Shown piece by piece: positions 1-9,729 of a DNA stretch of 64,000 nt. The notes below the pieces were generated by a model, which saw nothing but the letters and a program-made list of their open reading frames with translations, ran no database searches and was not told where the DNA came from. Source of the DNA: Cryomorphaceae bacterium. Lineage in GTDB: Bacteria > Bacteroidota > Bacteroidia > Flavobacteriales_D > Parvicellaceae. The position numbers were made by a program, and so were the translations under genes. The DNA lies in contig CAJJBV010000001.1 of assembly GCA_905182525.1 (NCBI GenBank), positions 186,001 through 250,000 on the forward strand, written 5' to 3'. Each line of letters opens with the position of its first letter. Position 1 is the stretch's first letter.

Positions 1-1042
1 CGCGTTTATCAAATTTGTTTAAAGCAACAACATCTGCAAAGTCTAACATGTCAATTTTTTCTAACTGAGTTGCAGCTCCAAATTCAGGAGTCATAACATA
101 AAGTGAAACATCACTGTGATCTAAAATTTCGGTGTCAGACTGGCCAATTCCAGATGTTTCTAAAATTATTAAATCAAAATTTGAATACTTTAAAATATCA
201 ACAGCTTGAGAAACATGTTTTGAAAGAGCTAAATTACTTTGCCTTGTAGCTAAAGAACGCATATAAACCCTATTGTTATTTATAGCATTCATTCTAATCC
301 TGTCACCCAATAAAGCTCCACCTGTTTTTCTTTTTGAAGGATCTACGGAAATAATTGCTAATGTTTTGTCACTAAAATCATTTAAAAACCTTCTTACTAA
401 TTCATCAACTAAAGACGATTTTCCAGCTCCACCTGTCCCTGTAATTCCAAGAACTGGAATATTACAGTTTTTAACTTTTTGTTTTATATCATTTAATAAT
501 TCTAAATTACTAGGTCCAAAATTTTCAGCAGATGAAATGAGTTTACCTATCTGAAGATGATTATTTGATAGTATTTTATTTAAACTTTTTATTTTCTTTT
601 CTCCAGTTGGAAAATCACATCTTTTTACTAAATCGTTTATCATTCCCTGAAGTCCCATTTTTCTTCCATCATCAGGATGGTAAATTTTAGATATTCCGTA
701 ATCTTCAAGAACTTTTATTTCTTTAGGAAGAATAGTACCACCACCTCCGCCAAAAACTTTAATATGACTTGCTTGCTTTTTAGATAACAAATCATACATA
801 AATTTAAAGTATTCGTTATGCCCACCCTGATAAGAAGTTATTGCAATTGCCTGAACATCCTCTTGAATTGCACAGTTAACAACCTCTTCAACACTTCTAT
901 CATGACCAAGATGAATAACTTCACAACCTGTAGACTGGATAATTCGTCTCATTATATTAATAGCAGCATCGTGGCCATCAAAGAGAGAAGCTGCAGTGAC
1001 TATTCTAATTTTATTTTTGGGTTGATAAGGGATTAAATCCAT
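1..1042 (-). CDS. icmF: Fused isobutyryl-CoA mutase (methylmalonyl-CoA mutase family), N-terminal part, cut by window edge
   Basis: The gene starts at ATG 1042 and runs off the left edge, so about 347 N-terminal residues are visible. The first ~130 residues form a cobalamin-binding Rossmann domain: DGHDAA near residue 21, then a YQGGHNEYF segment and a GGGGG loop. A MeaB/ArgK-type G-protein follows, with P-loop GTGGAGKSS near residue 200 and an [17 protein letters not shown] segment. This order (B12 domain, then GTPase, then the mutase barrel expected beyond the edge) is the diagnostic layout of IcmF. The family interconverts isobutyryl-CoA and n-butyryl-CoA, with the G domain acting as a chaperone for the cofactor. 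Substrate specificity cannot be judged because the mutase barrel is missing. The frame is intact throughout. Confidence 0.9.
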   Translation of the reverse strand, partial: MDLIPYQPKNKIRIVTAASLFDGHDAAINIMRRIIQSTGCEVIHLGHDRSVEEVVNCAIQEDVQAIAITSYQGGHNEYFKFMYDLLSKKQASHIKVFGGGGGTILPKEIKVLEDYGISKIYHPDDGRKMGLQGMINDLVKRCDFPTGEKKIKSLNKILSNNHLQIGKLISSAENFGPSNLELLNDIKQKVKNCNIPVLGITGTGGAGKSSLVDELVRRFLNDFSDKTLAIISVDPSKRKTGGALLGDRIRMNAINNNRVYMRSLATRQSNLALSKHVSQAVDILKYSNFDLIILETSGIGQSDTEILDHSDVSLYVMTPEFGAATQLEKIDMLDFADVVALNKFDKR

Positions 1043-1120
1043 TTACTTTAATTAGTCTAGTTAAATTGTAATGTTATTTTAATTTACTTATTTTCAGCAA
1101 AATTAATCATTATTAGCGAA

Positions 1121-1873
1121 GTGTTTTTCTTATTTTCTAAAATATTATCATTTTTAATAGATCCGCTATTTTGGGTTGTTATTTTATTTTTTCTTTCTAT
1201 AATTTTAAGAACAAAACTGATTAAAAAGAGATTTTTTATTTTAGGATTTATCATTTTATTAATTTTTAGCAACACATTTATTTACAACTTAGTAAATGAC
1301 TTATGGCTGGTTAAGTTTGAAAAAACCAAAAAAAATCATGACTATGGAATTATTTTAGGTGGGATGATTGATTTAGAGTCTGAGCATGACAATATTATCT
1401 TTTTAAATAATAATGACAGGCTACTAAATGCAATAGAACTGTTTTCTAAAGGGTTTATCAAAAAAATATTGATTACAGGTGCTTCTGGCAGTTTAACATC
1501 CAAGATGAAAGAAGCGGAAATTTTAAAAAATTATTTAATCGAAACCGGGATTCCAGACTCTTGTATTTTGACAGAAAACAAATCAAACAACACTTATGAA
1601 AATGCTATGTTCTGTGAAGGGACATTAAATAACATTCACCCAAATTCTAAACTATCATGCTTAATAATTACCTCGGATTTTCATATGAGAAGGACTATGG
1701 CTTGCTTTAAGAAAACCAAACTTAATGTTTATCCTTTTACTAAAAAATCAAAATTTAAACACTTTGACTTAGAAAAAATCATAATTCCTCAGTCAAAAAT
1801 ACTATTTAGATGGAAAATTTTATTTCACGAAATAATTGGCTACATGAGCTATAAAATATTTGGCTATTTATAG
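1121..1873 (+). CDS. YdcF/ElyC-type DUF218 membrane protein
   Basis: A protein of 250 aa starting with GTG. Two hydrophobic segments (about residues 8-30 and 38-55) anchor it in the inner membrane. The DUF218 domain follows, with YGIILGG at 75-81, an ILITGASG strand, a TENKSNNTYENA segment and a SDFHMRR motif. All are typical of the YdcF/SanA/ElyC family, implicated in envelope and peptidoglycan precursor homeostasis; the biochemical activity is not settled. It lies divergent to icmF (79-bp gap) and its 3' end overlaps the convergent DUF72 gene by 10 bases. The GTG is chosen because no in-frame ATG precedes the first membrane segment. Confidence 0.8.
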   Translation: MFFLFSKILSFLIDPLFWVVILFFLSIILRTKLIKKRFFILGFIILLIFSNTFIYNLVNDLWLVKFEKTKKNHDYGIILGGMIDLESEHDNIIFLNNNDRLLNAIELFSKGFIKKILITGASGSLTSKMKEAEILKNYLIETGIPDSCILTENKSNNTYENAMFCEGTLNNIHPNSKLSCLIITSDFHMRRTMACFKKTKLNVYPFTKKSKFKHFDLEKIIIPQSKILFRWKILFHEIIGYMSYKIFGYL

Positions 1874-2769
1874 TCTACCCTGTAGTCTTTTAGTAATGGA
1901 ATATCCATATTTAAAATTTTGTTAATTCTGGGAATTAAATTATTGTAGAAATGTAAAATCCTGTCTCTATTTTCTCCAGGTTGATGAACATAAAACCAAA
2001 TATTATCAATTCCTAAAAGAGCTAATTCAGAAATTTTATTTACCCATTTATTTATTCTAAGAAGGTCACTGGGATGATCAAAATCTCCAACATATCTCAA
2101 AAAAAGATGATTATTAGATAAATTAAAGTGCAAAACATCTCTTCTTCCCGGAGTATCTGTAACAACAGGTATTATATTTTTTTTGATGAATAAATCTTGC
2201 CATTCTGCTCTTACACTACTTTCGAACCAAGAAGGATTCCTGAACTCTACAGCTAAAGGAGCATCAGATGGCCAAAAATTTACAAATTTCTCCAACTCTT
2301 CAAATTGAGATGCCTTGAAATATTTAGCCATTACTGCAAAACTTATTCCTGACTTTTCTTTTAGTTGGTGAATAGAGGATAAAAACTCCTCAGTTTTAAT
2401 TTTAGATTTGTGATCATTAATGTCTTTTCTATGAGTAACGAACTGTGGAACTTTCATAGAAAATTTAAAATCATTTCCAACGCTATCATACCATTTATCT
2501 AGTGTGTGTAATTTTGGAATTCCGTAACGTGTAGAATTCACTTCAATACTATTAAACTGTTTGGAATAGGCGTTTAAAAAATTCTTACTTGAAGTGCTAT
2601 TTGGATATATAATTCCTTTAAATTTCACATCCGACCAACCAGGAGCTCCAAAATAAAAATTAAAATTGTTTTCTTTTCTTATACTTGATAAATTTCTTTT
2701 AGTAATTTTATCAATAGATGGTAAAGAAAAGTCTACAAGATTTAAATCATCAACCTGTCCGAATTTCAT
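1864..2769 (-). CDS. DUF72 (YecE-like) family protein
   Basis: A protein of 301 aa. It shows the DUF72 TIM-barrel signatures: YFGAPGWSDVKFKGIIYP at the start of the barrel, FNSIEVNSTRYGIP, FKFSMKVPQFVTH, AVEFRNPSWF in the middle and FYVHQPGENRD near the end. DUF72 proteins are cytoplasmic, widespread and without an established reaction. The length is usual, the frame is intact and there is no signal peptide. It is convergent with the YdcF gene and divergent from the methyltransferase at 2829, and a Bacteroidota-type -7 element lies just upstream of its ATG. Confidence 0.85.
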   Translation of the reverse strand: MKFGQVDDLNLVDFSLPSIDKITKRNLSSIRKENNFNFYFGAPGWSDVKFKGIIYPNSTSSKNFLNAYSKQFNSIEVNSTRYGIPKLHTLDKWYDSVGNDFKFSMKVPQFVTHRKDINDHKSKIKTEEFLSSIHQLKEKSGISFAVMAKYFKASQFEELEKFVNFWPSDAPLAVEFRNPSWFESSVRAEWQDLFIKKNIIPVVTDTPGRRDVLHFNLSNNHLFLRYVGDFDHPSDLLRINKWVNKISELALLGIDNIWFYVHQPGENRDRILHFYNNLIPRINKILNMDIPLLKDYRVDYK

Positions 2770-2790
2770 TAATAAATATTTAATTTATTT

Positions 2791-2798
2791 CAAATTTA
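2791..2798 (-). promoter_or_regulatory. Candidate Bacteroidota -7 element (TAAATTTG) for the DUF72 gene
   Basis: On the minus strand this reads TAAATTTG, matching the known Bacteroidota consensus TAnnTTTG, and ends 22 bases before the ATG at 2769. A convincing -33 TTG was not found, so this is a pattern match only. Confidence 0.35.
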
Positions 2799-2828
2799 GT
2801 AATCGACTTTTATAAAACATAAGTACTT

Positions 2829-4009
2829 ATGAAAAAAGTAATATTAAAGCCATCAAAAGAAAAGTCATTACTAAGAAAACATCCTTGGATATTTTCTGGT
2901 GCTATCAAAAAAATTGATGATGGAATTAAAGATGGTGATATTGTTGAAGTTTTTACCAATAAAGAAAACTACATAGCCACTGGACATTACAACGAAGGAA
3001 ATATTAGTGTAAGAATATTTGACTTTAATCAAACTAAAATAGATGAAAAATACTGGAAATTAAAGATCGAAAAAGCTTATAATCAAAGATTAAAAACAGT
3101 TAAAATAGACTCCGAAAATAATGTTTTTAGACTTATTCATGCAGAGGGAGATCATATGCCAGGGTTCATTTGTGACATTTATAATAAGGTCGCTGTATTT
3201 CAATTTCACTCTATTGGCATGTGGAAACATCGAGAAATTTTCACTAAAATTATTCTTGAGCTATTACCACTAGATACTATTTACGATAAAAGTGAAAAAA
3301 CTTTACCCAAAATTCATATTCAAGAACATGAAATACAAAACGGATATCTTTTTCAAAAAACAAATGAAACATCTACTAACGTAATTGAAAATGGCAACGA
3401 ATTTATAATTGACTGGGAAAATGGTCAAAAAACTGGTTTTTTTATTGACCAAAGAGAAAATCGAGATTATTTAGGAGAATTAGCTAAAAACAAAACTATT
3501 TTAAATACATTTTGCTATTCTGGAGGGTTTTCTATTTATGCGCTAAATAATGGCGCTAAAGAAGTTCATTCTTTAGACAGCTCCCAAAAAGCTATTGATT
3601 TATTAGAAGACAACTTGAAATTGATTAAAAATTATAAAAATAACCATAAGTCAATTGTTGATGATGCAAAAGAGCACATGAAAAATCTTGAAGAGCAGTA
3701 TGATATTATTATATTAGACCCCCTGCTTTTGCTAAACATATGAAAGTAAAGCATAAGGCACTACAAGGTTACAAAAGACTCAATACCAGAGCAATTGAGC
3801 AAATAAAACCAAATGGAATTTTATTTACATTTTCTTGTTCTCAAGTTATTGACAGCAACTTATTTAGACACATGGTATTGTCTTCTGCTATTACCGCTGG
3901 AAGGAATGTTAGTATTTTAAAACAAATGCATCAACCACCAGACCATCCTATTAATATTTTCCACCCCGAGAGTGAATATTTAAAAGGATTAGTACTAAAA
4001 ATTGAGTGA
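2829..4009 (+). CDS. Class I SAM-dependent rRNA methyltransferase, RlmI-like (frameshifted)
   Basis: The gene is in two frames, 2829-3743 and 3740-4009, ~393 aa in total when joined. Residues 1-70 form a PUA RNA-binding domain (LLRKHPWIFSGAI). The methyltransferase fold follows with the SAM-binding segment NTFCYSGGFSIYAL, then the catalytic DPP loop, and FSCSQV carrying the likely catalytic cysteine. The family methylates C5 of a cytosine in 23S rRNA (RlmI type). The break falls in the catalytic loop: five C after the Asp codon (3719-3723), where six would restore DPPAFAKH. One missing base in a homopolymer points to a sequencing error rather than a dead gene. It is followed by fmt one base later, so the two are probably cotranscribed. 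Confidence 0.8.
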
Positions 4010-4010
4010 T

Positions 4011-4944
4011 ATGAAAATAGTTTTCATGGGAACACCACAGTTTGCTGTAACATCTTTAGACACTATCTTTAGAAGTAAGCATGAATTACTTGGAGTAGTC
4101 ACTTCAACTGATAAGCCTGCTGGAAGAGGAAATAAAATTCAGCAATCTGCAGTAAAAAAATATGCTTTAGAAAATAATATTACTATTTACCAACCCGAAA
4201 AATTAAAAGACGAGAAGTTTTATTAAAAATTTAGAAGAATTAAATGCAGATTTATTTGTTGTAGTTGCCTTTAGAATGTTACCAGAAATAATTTGGAAAA
4301 TACCTAAAAAAGGAACTATTAATTTGCATGCCTCAATTTTACCTAACTATAGAGGGGCAGCACCTATAAATTGGGCAATTATTAATGGTGAAAAAGAATC
4401 TGGAGTTACTACTTTCTTTATAAATGAAAAAATAGATACTGGAGATGTTTTGCAAAACGAGAAAATTAGTATTGTTGATGGACAAACAGCTGGAGAACTT
4501 CATGATAAACTAATGCTTGTTGGATCAAAACTTTTAATAAAAACTATTAATACTCTTGAAAAAGGAAATTATAAAACCAGAAAACAAAAGAAAACAGAAA
4601 ATCAAAGTGTTGCCCCTAAACTAAAAAGAGATAATACTAAAATAGATTGGTCAAAAAGTGCTTTTTCGATTAGACAATTAATTTTAGGCTTAAACCCCTA
4701 TCCTGGTGCATGGACAATAATAAATAAGGAAGAAAAGCCGTATAATTTTAAAATATTTAATGCTAAATTGAGCGATCAAAAAGTCTCTGAGAAAAATATT
4801 TTAATAGATGATAATAAACTTTTTGTTGGAACTAAAACCAATGCATTAGAATTAATTGAGGTTCAGATAGAGGGCAAAAAAAGAATGATGGTAAATGAAT
4901 TTTTAAAAGGAAATAAGAACATTAAAAATTATATTTTATTATGA
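4011..4944 (+). CDS. fmt: Methionyl-tRNA formyltransferase (frameshifted)
   Basis: The enzyme transfers the formyl group of 10-formyl-THF to initiator Met-tRNA. The ATG at 4011 gives MKIVFMGTPQFAV, the usual N-terminus; an in-frame TTG at 4002 would overlap the upstream gene. The signature NLHASILPNYRGAAPINWAI and the DTGD motif supply the catalytic Asn-His-Asp set. The C-terminal RNA-binding domain follows (~residue 205 on), and the total of ~310 aa is normal. A frameshift separates 4011-4226 from the rest: a run of four T at 4218-4221, where three would restore DEKFIKNLEELNADLFVVVAF. A single surplus base in an essential gene is strong evidence for sequence error. The gene overlaps the downstream cupin gene by ATGA. 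Confidence 0.93.
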
Positions 4945-5339
4945 AATCATATTTTTTTATAGCTTTTTTAATGTTTTCTTCTATTTATCATGGTCAAGAA
5001 AACGTTATGAAGATTAATCAAATTAAACCTAGTATAGAATTTGAAAATATTAATGTTAAAAAAATATCTTCTAATCCATCATCTTCAACTTTTGCTATCT
5101 GGATTAAAAAAAAAGTTAAGGTTCATAAGCATATTAACCACACTGAAAATATTTTAATACAAAGTGGATATGGACAATTTCAACTAAATGACTCTATACA
5201 TAATGTTTCAACTGGTGATTTAATTGTTGTTCCTAAAAATACTTGGCATGGTGTTATTATAGATTCAAAAGAACCAATGATGGTAATTTCTATTCAATCA
5301 CCAGAGTTTTTTGGAAACGATAGAGTTTATAAAAATTAA
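4941..5339 (+). CDS. Exported single-domain cupin protein
   Basis: A 132-aa protein with a short signal peptide (residues ~1-18, ending YHGQ). A cupin barrel follows, with conserved motif 1 (KVHKHINHTENILIQSGYG, His residues for metal) and motif 2 (GDLIVVPKNTWHGVI). Cupins of this type bind a divalent metal; the ligand or reaction cannot be read from sequence. The ATGA overlap with fmt implies translational coupling, although the functions look unrelated. Confidence 0.75.
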   Translation: MKSYFFIAFLMFSSIYHGQENVMKINQIKPSIEFENINVKKISSNPSSSTFAIWIKKKVKVHKHINHTENILIQSGYGQFQLNDSIHNVSTGDLIVVPKNTWHGVIIDSKEPMMVISIQSPEFFGNDRVYKN

Positions 5340-5357
5340 TAACTTGTATATTTAAAA

Positions 5358-6062
5358 ATGGTTAAGAATAATTTTAGTTACTCTGTTTCTGTAGACTGTG
5401 TAATTTTCGGATATGATGAAGATTTACTAAAGGTCTTACTTATTAAAAGAGGAGTTGACCCCTACGTCGATTATTGGGCTTTACCAGGTGATTTAATCCA
5501 CCCTAACGAAAACACAGAAGAAGCTGTTAACAGAGTACTTAGGGATTTAACTGGTTTAAATGATGTATTTACAGAACAGGTCAAGACATTTGGTGATATT
5601 GGAAGACATCCATTGGGAAGAGTTTTTACAATTGCACATTATAGTTTATTAAAAATTAAAGATTATAAACTTTCACCAACTAATAAAGAAAATAGTCCAT
5701 CTTCTTATGCTTTAGAGGCTAAATGGCATAATGTTAATAGAATTGGGGAGTTAGCTTTTGATCATAATAAAATATTTGCAGCATGTAAAGAAAAACTAAT
5801 AAATAATGTAAAATCTAAGCCTGTAGGTTTTGAATTATTGCCAGATAAATTTACACTTTCTGAGCTACAGAATTTATACGAATCTATTTTAGAAAAAAAG
5901 TTTGATAAAAGAAATTTTAGAAAAAAAATAAACTCTATGAAATTATTAATAGACTCTGGGGAAAATCAAAAAAGTGTATCACACAGGCCAGCAAAACTAT
6001 TTAGTTTCAATAAAGAAAAGTATAAAGTACTAAAGAAAACTGGATTTAATTTTGAGATTTAA
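5358..6062 (+). CDS. NrtR-like Nudix-domain transcriptional regulator
   Basis: A 234-aa protein. Residues ~8-135 form a Nudix fold (CVIFGYDEDLLKVLLIKRG, WALPGDLI). The Nudix box is degenerate: the expected REUxEExGU part reads RVLRDLTGL, so the acidic metal ligands are lost and hydrolysis is unlikely. Residues ~155-234 match the winged-helix part of the NrtR family (DKFTLSELQNLYESIL, DKRNFRKKI, HRPAKLF). Known members are repressors or activators that sense ADP-ribose or sugars, and in Bacteroidota include sugar catabolism regulators such as AraR. It is the only obvious sequence-specific regulator in the window, though 20 kb or more from the polysaccharide locus. Effector and targets are unknown. 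Confidence 0.8.
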   Translation: MVKNNFSYSVSVDCVIFGYDEDLLKVLLIKRGVDPYVDYWALPGDLIHPNENTEEAVNRVLRDLTGLNDVFTEQVKTFGDIGRHPLGRVFTIAHYSLLKIKDYKLSPTNKENSPSSYALEAKWHNVNRIGELAFDHNKIFAACKEKLINNVKSKPVGFELLPDKFTLSELQNLYESILEKKFDKRNFRKKINSMKLLIDSGENQKSVSHRPAKLFSFNKEKYKVLKKTGFNFEI

Positions 6063-6962
6063 TTAATACATTTCTTGTGCCGCAAAAACAGCCATTTTTT
6101 GTTGTTCGTGACCAACATTTTCCAATTCTTTTTTAACCCAACTGGAAGAAAAGTTTAAAGATTGTGATATAGAATCGCTCTGATTAACAAAATATCTTCC
6201 TCTTGAAAGTCTATGTGAACCTTGTAAATTTGCTTCAGGAGTTTTTCTAAGGGCAGGATCGTTTGGGTCATTATCATTCTGTCCTAGATGAATTTCTAAA
6301 TTTTTTAGATACGAATTTTGTAAATCTTCATTACTTATTCCTGCATTTTTTAAACCATAAGGAAAATCAACGCTAGTATCGGGCACAGTATACCAACCAG
6401 CATTTGCAGAAACAGCATAATTAAGTCGGGAATTTGGTTTAAATTGAACAAATCGGTGAACAAATTGTCCTCCAGCAGAGTGACCAAACATATTATATGA
6501 ATTTGTATTATTAACTAAGTTAGTTTTGATGAAATCAAATACAGGTTCAATAACGGAAAACGTCCAAACATCTTCATTATTTAAATTACCATTTTCATCT
6601 AAAATAAATCCCGTTTGATAATTAGTACTCATAGGATAGTAATCTACACTAAACTCAAATGCAAAAACCATTACTCCCTTTTGATCTGCAAGAGTTATCC
6701 AAGTTTCTAAGTAATCGTCTGCATTTCTATCAGTTCCAGGAAATATAAATAAAATTGGAGCTGTTGTTTGATTTATAGTTGAAGGAATATAATAATGAAT
6801 GTTAAAAGGTTTATTAGAAAGTGGTTCATAATTGGTATATTCTATAACACCAATCATATTTTCAAAAAGATTGGAATTTGAAGAATTATTATTAATGGTG
6901 CTTTTTCTACAGGCTGAAATAATAATTAAAAATAGAATTGCATGAATAAATAAATGCTTCAT
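6063..6962 (-). CDS. Alpha/beta-hydrolase esterase lipoprotein
   Basis: The ATG at 6962 gives MKHLFIHAILFLIIISACRK: a lipoprotein signal peptide with lipobox ISAC (an ATG six codons upstream is less likely). About 299 aa. The alpha/beta-hydrolase fold is indicated by the nucleophile elbow GHSAGGQF, preceded by an oxyanion segment (FIFPGTDRNADDY). The layout resembles PHB-depolymerase or feruloyl-esterase-like secreted hydrolases (LPXXXX). The frame is intact. It is divergent from the lamin-tail gene at 7005 with a 42-bp gap. The substrate is unknown; cell-surface or periplasmic de-esterification is inferred from the lipobox. Confidence 0.7.
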   Translation of the reverse strand: MKHLFIHAILFLIIISACRKSTINNNSSNSNLFENMIGVIEYTNYEPLSNKPFNIHYYIPSTINQTTAPILFIFPGTDRNADDYLETWITLADQKGVMVFAFEFSVDYYPMSTNYQTGFILDENGNLNNEDVWTFSVIEPVFDFIKTNLVNNTNSYNMFGHSAGGQFVHRFVQFKPNSRLNYAVSANAGWYTVPDTSVDFPYGLKNAGISNEDLQNSYLKNLEIHLGQNDNDPNDPALRKTPEANLQGSHRLSRGRYFVNQSDSISQSLNFSSSWVKKELENVGHEQQKMAVFAAQEMY

Positions 6963-6980
6963 ATTCGTAAAATTAATCAT

Positions 6981-6988
6981 TATATTTG
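6981..6988 (+). promoter_or_regulatory. Candidate -7 element (TATATTTG) for the gene at 7005
   Basis: A TAnnTTTG match in the 42-bp divergent gap, ending 16 bases before ATG 7005. No clear -33 TTG is visible. Pattern match only. Confidence 0.35.
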
Positions 6989-7004
6989 AAAAAAGCTCAG
7001 TATA

Positions 7005-7667
7005 ATGAAGTCTAATATTTCAAAAAATTACTTATTATTTACATCCATAATAAGTTTAATATTTATATTAAATATAAAATGTTCTAAAACTCAGGATGTT
7101 GTGCCAATTGAAGATACTACTACTCCAATAGACTCTACCAATAATGTATATTATGGTTTTGTTTTAAACGAAGTACTATACGATCCACCAAGTGGAAATG
7201 CTGGAGACGCAAATGGTGACGGGAACAGAGATGCAAATCAAGATGAGTTTGTAGAATTTGTAAATAGTTCTGAATACAGCTTAGATATAAGTGGATACAA
7301 GCTTTTTGATGCAGATAGATTAGTAACTAATACTCCTAATCATGAATTCCCTACTAATACTGTTTTATCACCAGGACAAGCAGTTGTAGTTTTTGGAGGT
7401 GGAACACCAAACGGTAATTTTGGTGGCTCTTTGGTTTTTGCAGCTTCTAGTCAAGTTTTAAATTTAACTAATGATGAAGATATTCTTACTGTTAAAAACA
7501 GTAACGATAGTACTCTATTTAGTTTTGATGTGACTGTGTTATCCAATAATCCAAACGAGTCCTACACAAGGTTTCCAGATCTTCATGGTGAATATGTACA
7601 GCATAATAGTGCAAATACTGGAATTTTATTCTCACCCGGAACAAAAACAGATGGAAGTTCCTTTTAG
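7005..7667 (+). CDS. Lamin-tail domain lipoprotein
   Basis: A 220-aa protein. The N-terminus is a signal peptide, with a possible lipobox ending at Cys in FILNIKCSK. After a Thr/Pro-rich linker, residues ~48-200 form a lamin-tail (LTD) domain: LNEVLYDPPSG, an Asp/Asn-rich calcium-binding-like stretch (AGDANGDGNRDANQDEF), VEFVNSSEYSLDISGYKLFD, VLSPGQAVVVFGGG. Bacterial LTDs are extracellular beta-sandwiches often attached to nucleases, phosphatases or surface proteins; here the domain stands alone. The 3' end overlaps the next gene by 17 bases, so the two are likely cotranscribed and may act together on the surface. Confidence 0.75.
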   Translation: MKSNISKNYLLFTSIISLIFILNIKCSKTQDVVPIEDTTTPIDSTNNVYYGFVLNEVLYDPPSGNAGDANGDGNRDANQDEFVEFVNSSEYSLDISGYKLFDADRLVTNTPNHEFPTNTVLSPGQAVVVFGGGTPNGNFGGSLVFAASSQVLNLTNDEDILTVKNSNDSTLFSFDVTVLSNNPNESYTRFPDLHGEYVQHNSANTGILFSPGTKTDGSSF

Positions 7668-8446
7668 AATATTAATCACCAAATTATTACTATTAACAAC
7701 AACAGTTGGTTTTTCTTCATTTAATAATGTAATTAAATACAACCAAAATGTAATTGACAGTTCCAAAACTCTAAAGGTTTTAATGATTGGAAATAGTTTT
7801 ACATTTTATTGGAACTTACCTCAAGTAATAGAATGTATGTTAAATGCTCAAAATACAAGTTTTGAAGTAGATCAAAAAACAATAGGCGGAAGCAACTTAG
7901 GTAAACACTGGTGGCTTAACAGTGAAAAAGATTACTCTATAAATAGCTATGATTATTTAGTTTTAAACGACCATAGTACAAATCCATTAGAAAAAATAGA
8001 TTCTTGTGCTAAATATATTAAGCTATTTACAGAATTAGCCAAAAAAAGTAATACAACGCCATTAGTATATGGTACTTGGGAATATCCATATTTAAAAGAT
8101 ATTTCTAAAAACAGAAAATCAAATACCATGTTTATTTTGGATTCACTTGCCAAAATTAATAACGCTGTTTATATCCCAGTTGGCAATGCATTTAATTATA
8201 TAGAAAATAACTTTCCAGAATATTAATTTATATGGGGACGATAATAAACATCCTTCCCCAAATGCTACTTATTTAGCATCCTGTGTCTTTTACTCGATGA
8301 TTACTGGAAAAAGCTCTATTGGTATGCCAAGAAGGTTTGAAGCCAAGAACAGTGATGGAAAAAAAATATACTACATCATTACAGAAAAAAACACAGCGCC
8401 AATTATTCAAAAGGTTGCAGATATAATCACTAAAGATTTTAGATGA
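7651..8446 (+). CDS. Exported SGNH/GDSL-type hydrolase, DUF4886-like (frameshifted)
   Basis: The ATG at 7651 gives a signal peptide (MEVPFRILITKLLLLTTTVGFSS). The frame is open to 8226 and resumes one base later to the stop at 8446, ~264 aa in total. Block I is LKVLMIGNSFTFYW (Ser nucleophile), then a TIGGSNLGKHWW oxyanion region, and block V GDDNKHPSPNATYLA after the frameshift, carrying the catalytic Asp and His. The order GNSFT...DxxHPS fits DUF4886/SGNH esterases, which in Bacteroidota often deacetylate polysaccharides. The frameshift at ~8215-8226 precedes the catalytic dyad, so it matters whether it is real. The gene start lies inside the end of the lamin-tail gene. Confidence 0.75.
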
Positions 8447-8447
8447 A

Positions 8448-9729
8448 TTAGAATTTTATCTGAAAAAGACACTCAATATTTAAAAAGTTGTTTTGGCTAA
8501 TTTCTGGAAAATTCACATATGATGCTAACAATTGTGCTTTAACAGCTCTGTTAGAAAAGTATTTTGTAATACCTGCCCCCATTGAATCATAATTTTGAAG
8601 TATAGAATTCACTTTTTCGAATTCATAGTAAGATCTTCCATATTTTAGATCTAATGACCAATCACTTTTAAATAAATAACCTGCTTGTAAATTAAAGGCA
8701 TTGCCTAAAACTAAATATTGGCTAATTTGAGTAGGTTCTAATAATAATGAACCTGCAGAGTTTAAAGAAGTTCCTTGTAAATTAGAAGCTGCAGTATTAA
8801 CATATTCAAATAGAAAATTAAACCCATTATACTTATATAGAATATCTATATAATTCTTAAGATAATTAGGCAGTTTAAATACTCCAGAATTATCAAAAAA
8901 CATAAAAGTTCCATCTGTTGGAGCGTCTTCATAATAATGCCCCTCACCTACTTTATGACTCGTTCCTTGGTTCAAACTTGAAGCAATACCTATCATTAAT
9001 TTAGAAGACTTTTCTCTATAAGTATCGTGGCCAATAAATTCATTATCACCTTTAAAAAAACCAAAAGGATAAATATTAAGTCTACCTCCATATTTTACCC
9101 CCCCCTGATCGGTATCACTAGATGATAATCCAAATGAATTTTTACCATCTCCACTTGTTATTGCAACAGTAGGTTTAAATCCAATATTGCCTAAAGAAAA
9201 TTTACTTTCTACAAATATTCCAAACTCTCTACCACTTTCAGTAAAATTTTGGCTTAAATTATTTCTTGAGGCAAATTGTAAATTATATTCCATTATTTGC
9301 ATTGATAAATTATTAAAAGGAGACATTCTTTGACCAAAAAAAATACTAATATTTTTATTAGGATGATAACCTGCCCAAGCATCTAATAATGGATAAGAAT
9401 CTGAGAAATTAGTTTGAACTAAAAATGAAAAAAGACCATTATTTAAAGACCCGCTAAAATTAAAATAAGCTCTTTTTGCTCCAAAATAGTTTTTAGAATC
9501 TTGTGCACTATCACCTATTGTAGTATTTAAAAAACGAGGTTGAACCATACCACCAATATTAAAAATATGTGTGCTGTCATCAAAATTTAAAGAAACTCCT
9601 GAACCTAGACCATAATTAGCTCTTATTTACTTTTTCAAATGAAGTATTGGTCATTTCTTGAGATTCTTGACAAACAAATGAGCTGAATGTAAATAGCAGA
9701 GTTAAAATGATAAAAATAATCTTTTTCAT
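8448..9729 (-). CDS. Outer-membrane porin, OprP/OprO-like (N-terminal frameshift)
   Basis: The main frame is 8448-9548 (366 aa). Upstream DNA encodes a signal peptide from ATG 9729 (MKKIIFIILTLLFTFSSFVCQ) that joins it after a frameshift at ~9620-9640, giving ~425 aa. Amphipathic beta-strand repeats, the FGQRMSPFNNLSMQ segment, GGVKYGGRLNIYPFG and a C-terminal Phe (LFQIKF) fit phosphate-selective porin-type barrels. It is clearly paralogous to the porin at 11249-12571, which shares the 'IFFGQ..(S/T)P.(N/D)NLS.Q' and 'LNLQAGYLFK' type segments. It is translationally coupled (ATGA) to the upstream M14 peptidase gene. The permeating substrate is unknown. Confidence 0.75.

Noticed and set aside
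273-554. Plus-strand open frame within the icmF region
   Set aside because: It lies antisense to a clearly conserved B12-binding/GTPase protein; the plus-strand product has no recognisable features.
2818-2831. 14-bp perfect palindrome CATAAGT/ACTTATG covering the start codon of the RlmI-like gene
   Set aside because: Single copy in an AT-rich context, no second half-site or related site at other promoters; likely chance.
3719-4221. Programmed frameshifting in the methyltransferase and fmt genes
   Set aside because: No slippery heptamer with a downstream structure is apparent; shifts are opposite in sign and sit in homopolymers, so sequence error is simpler.
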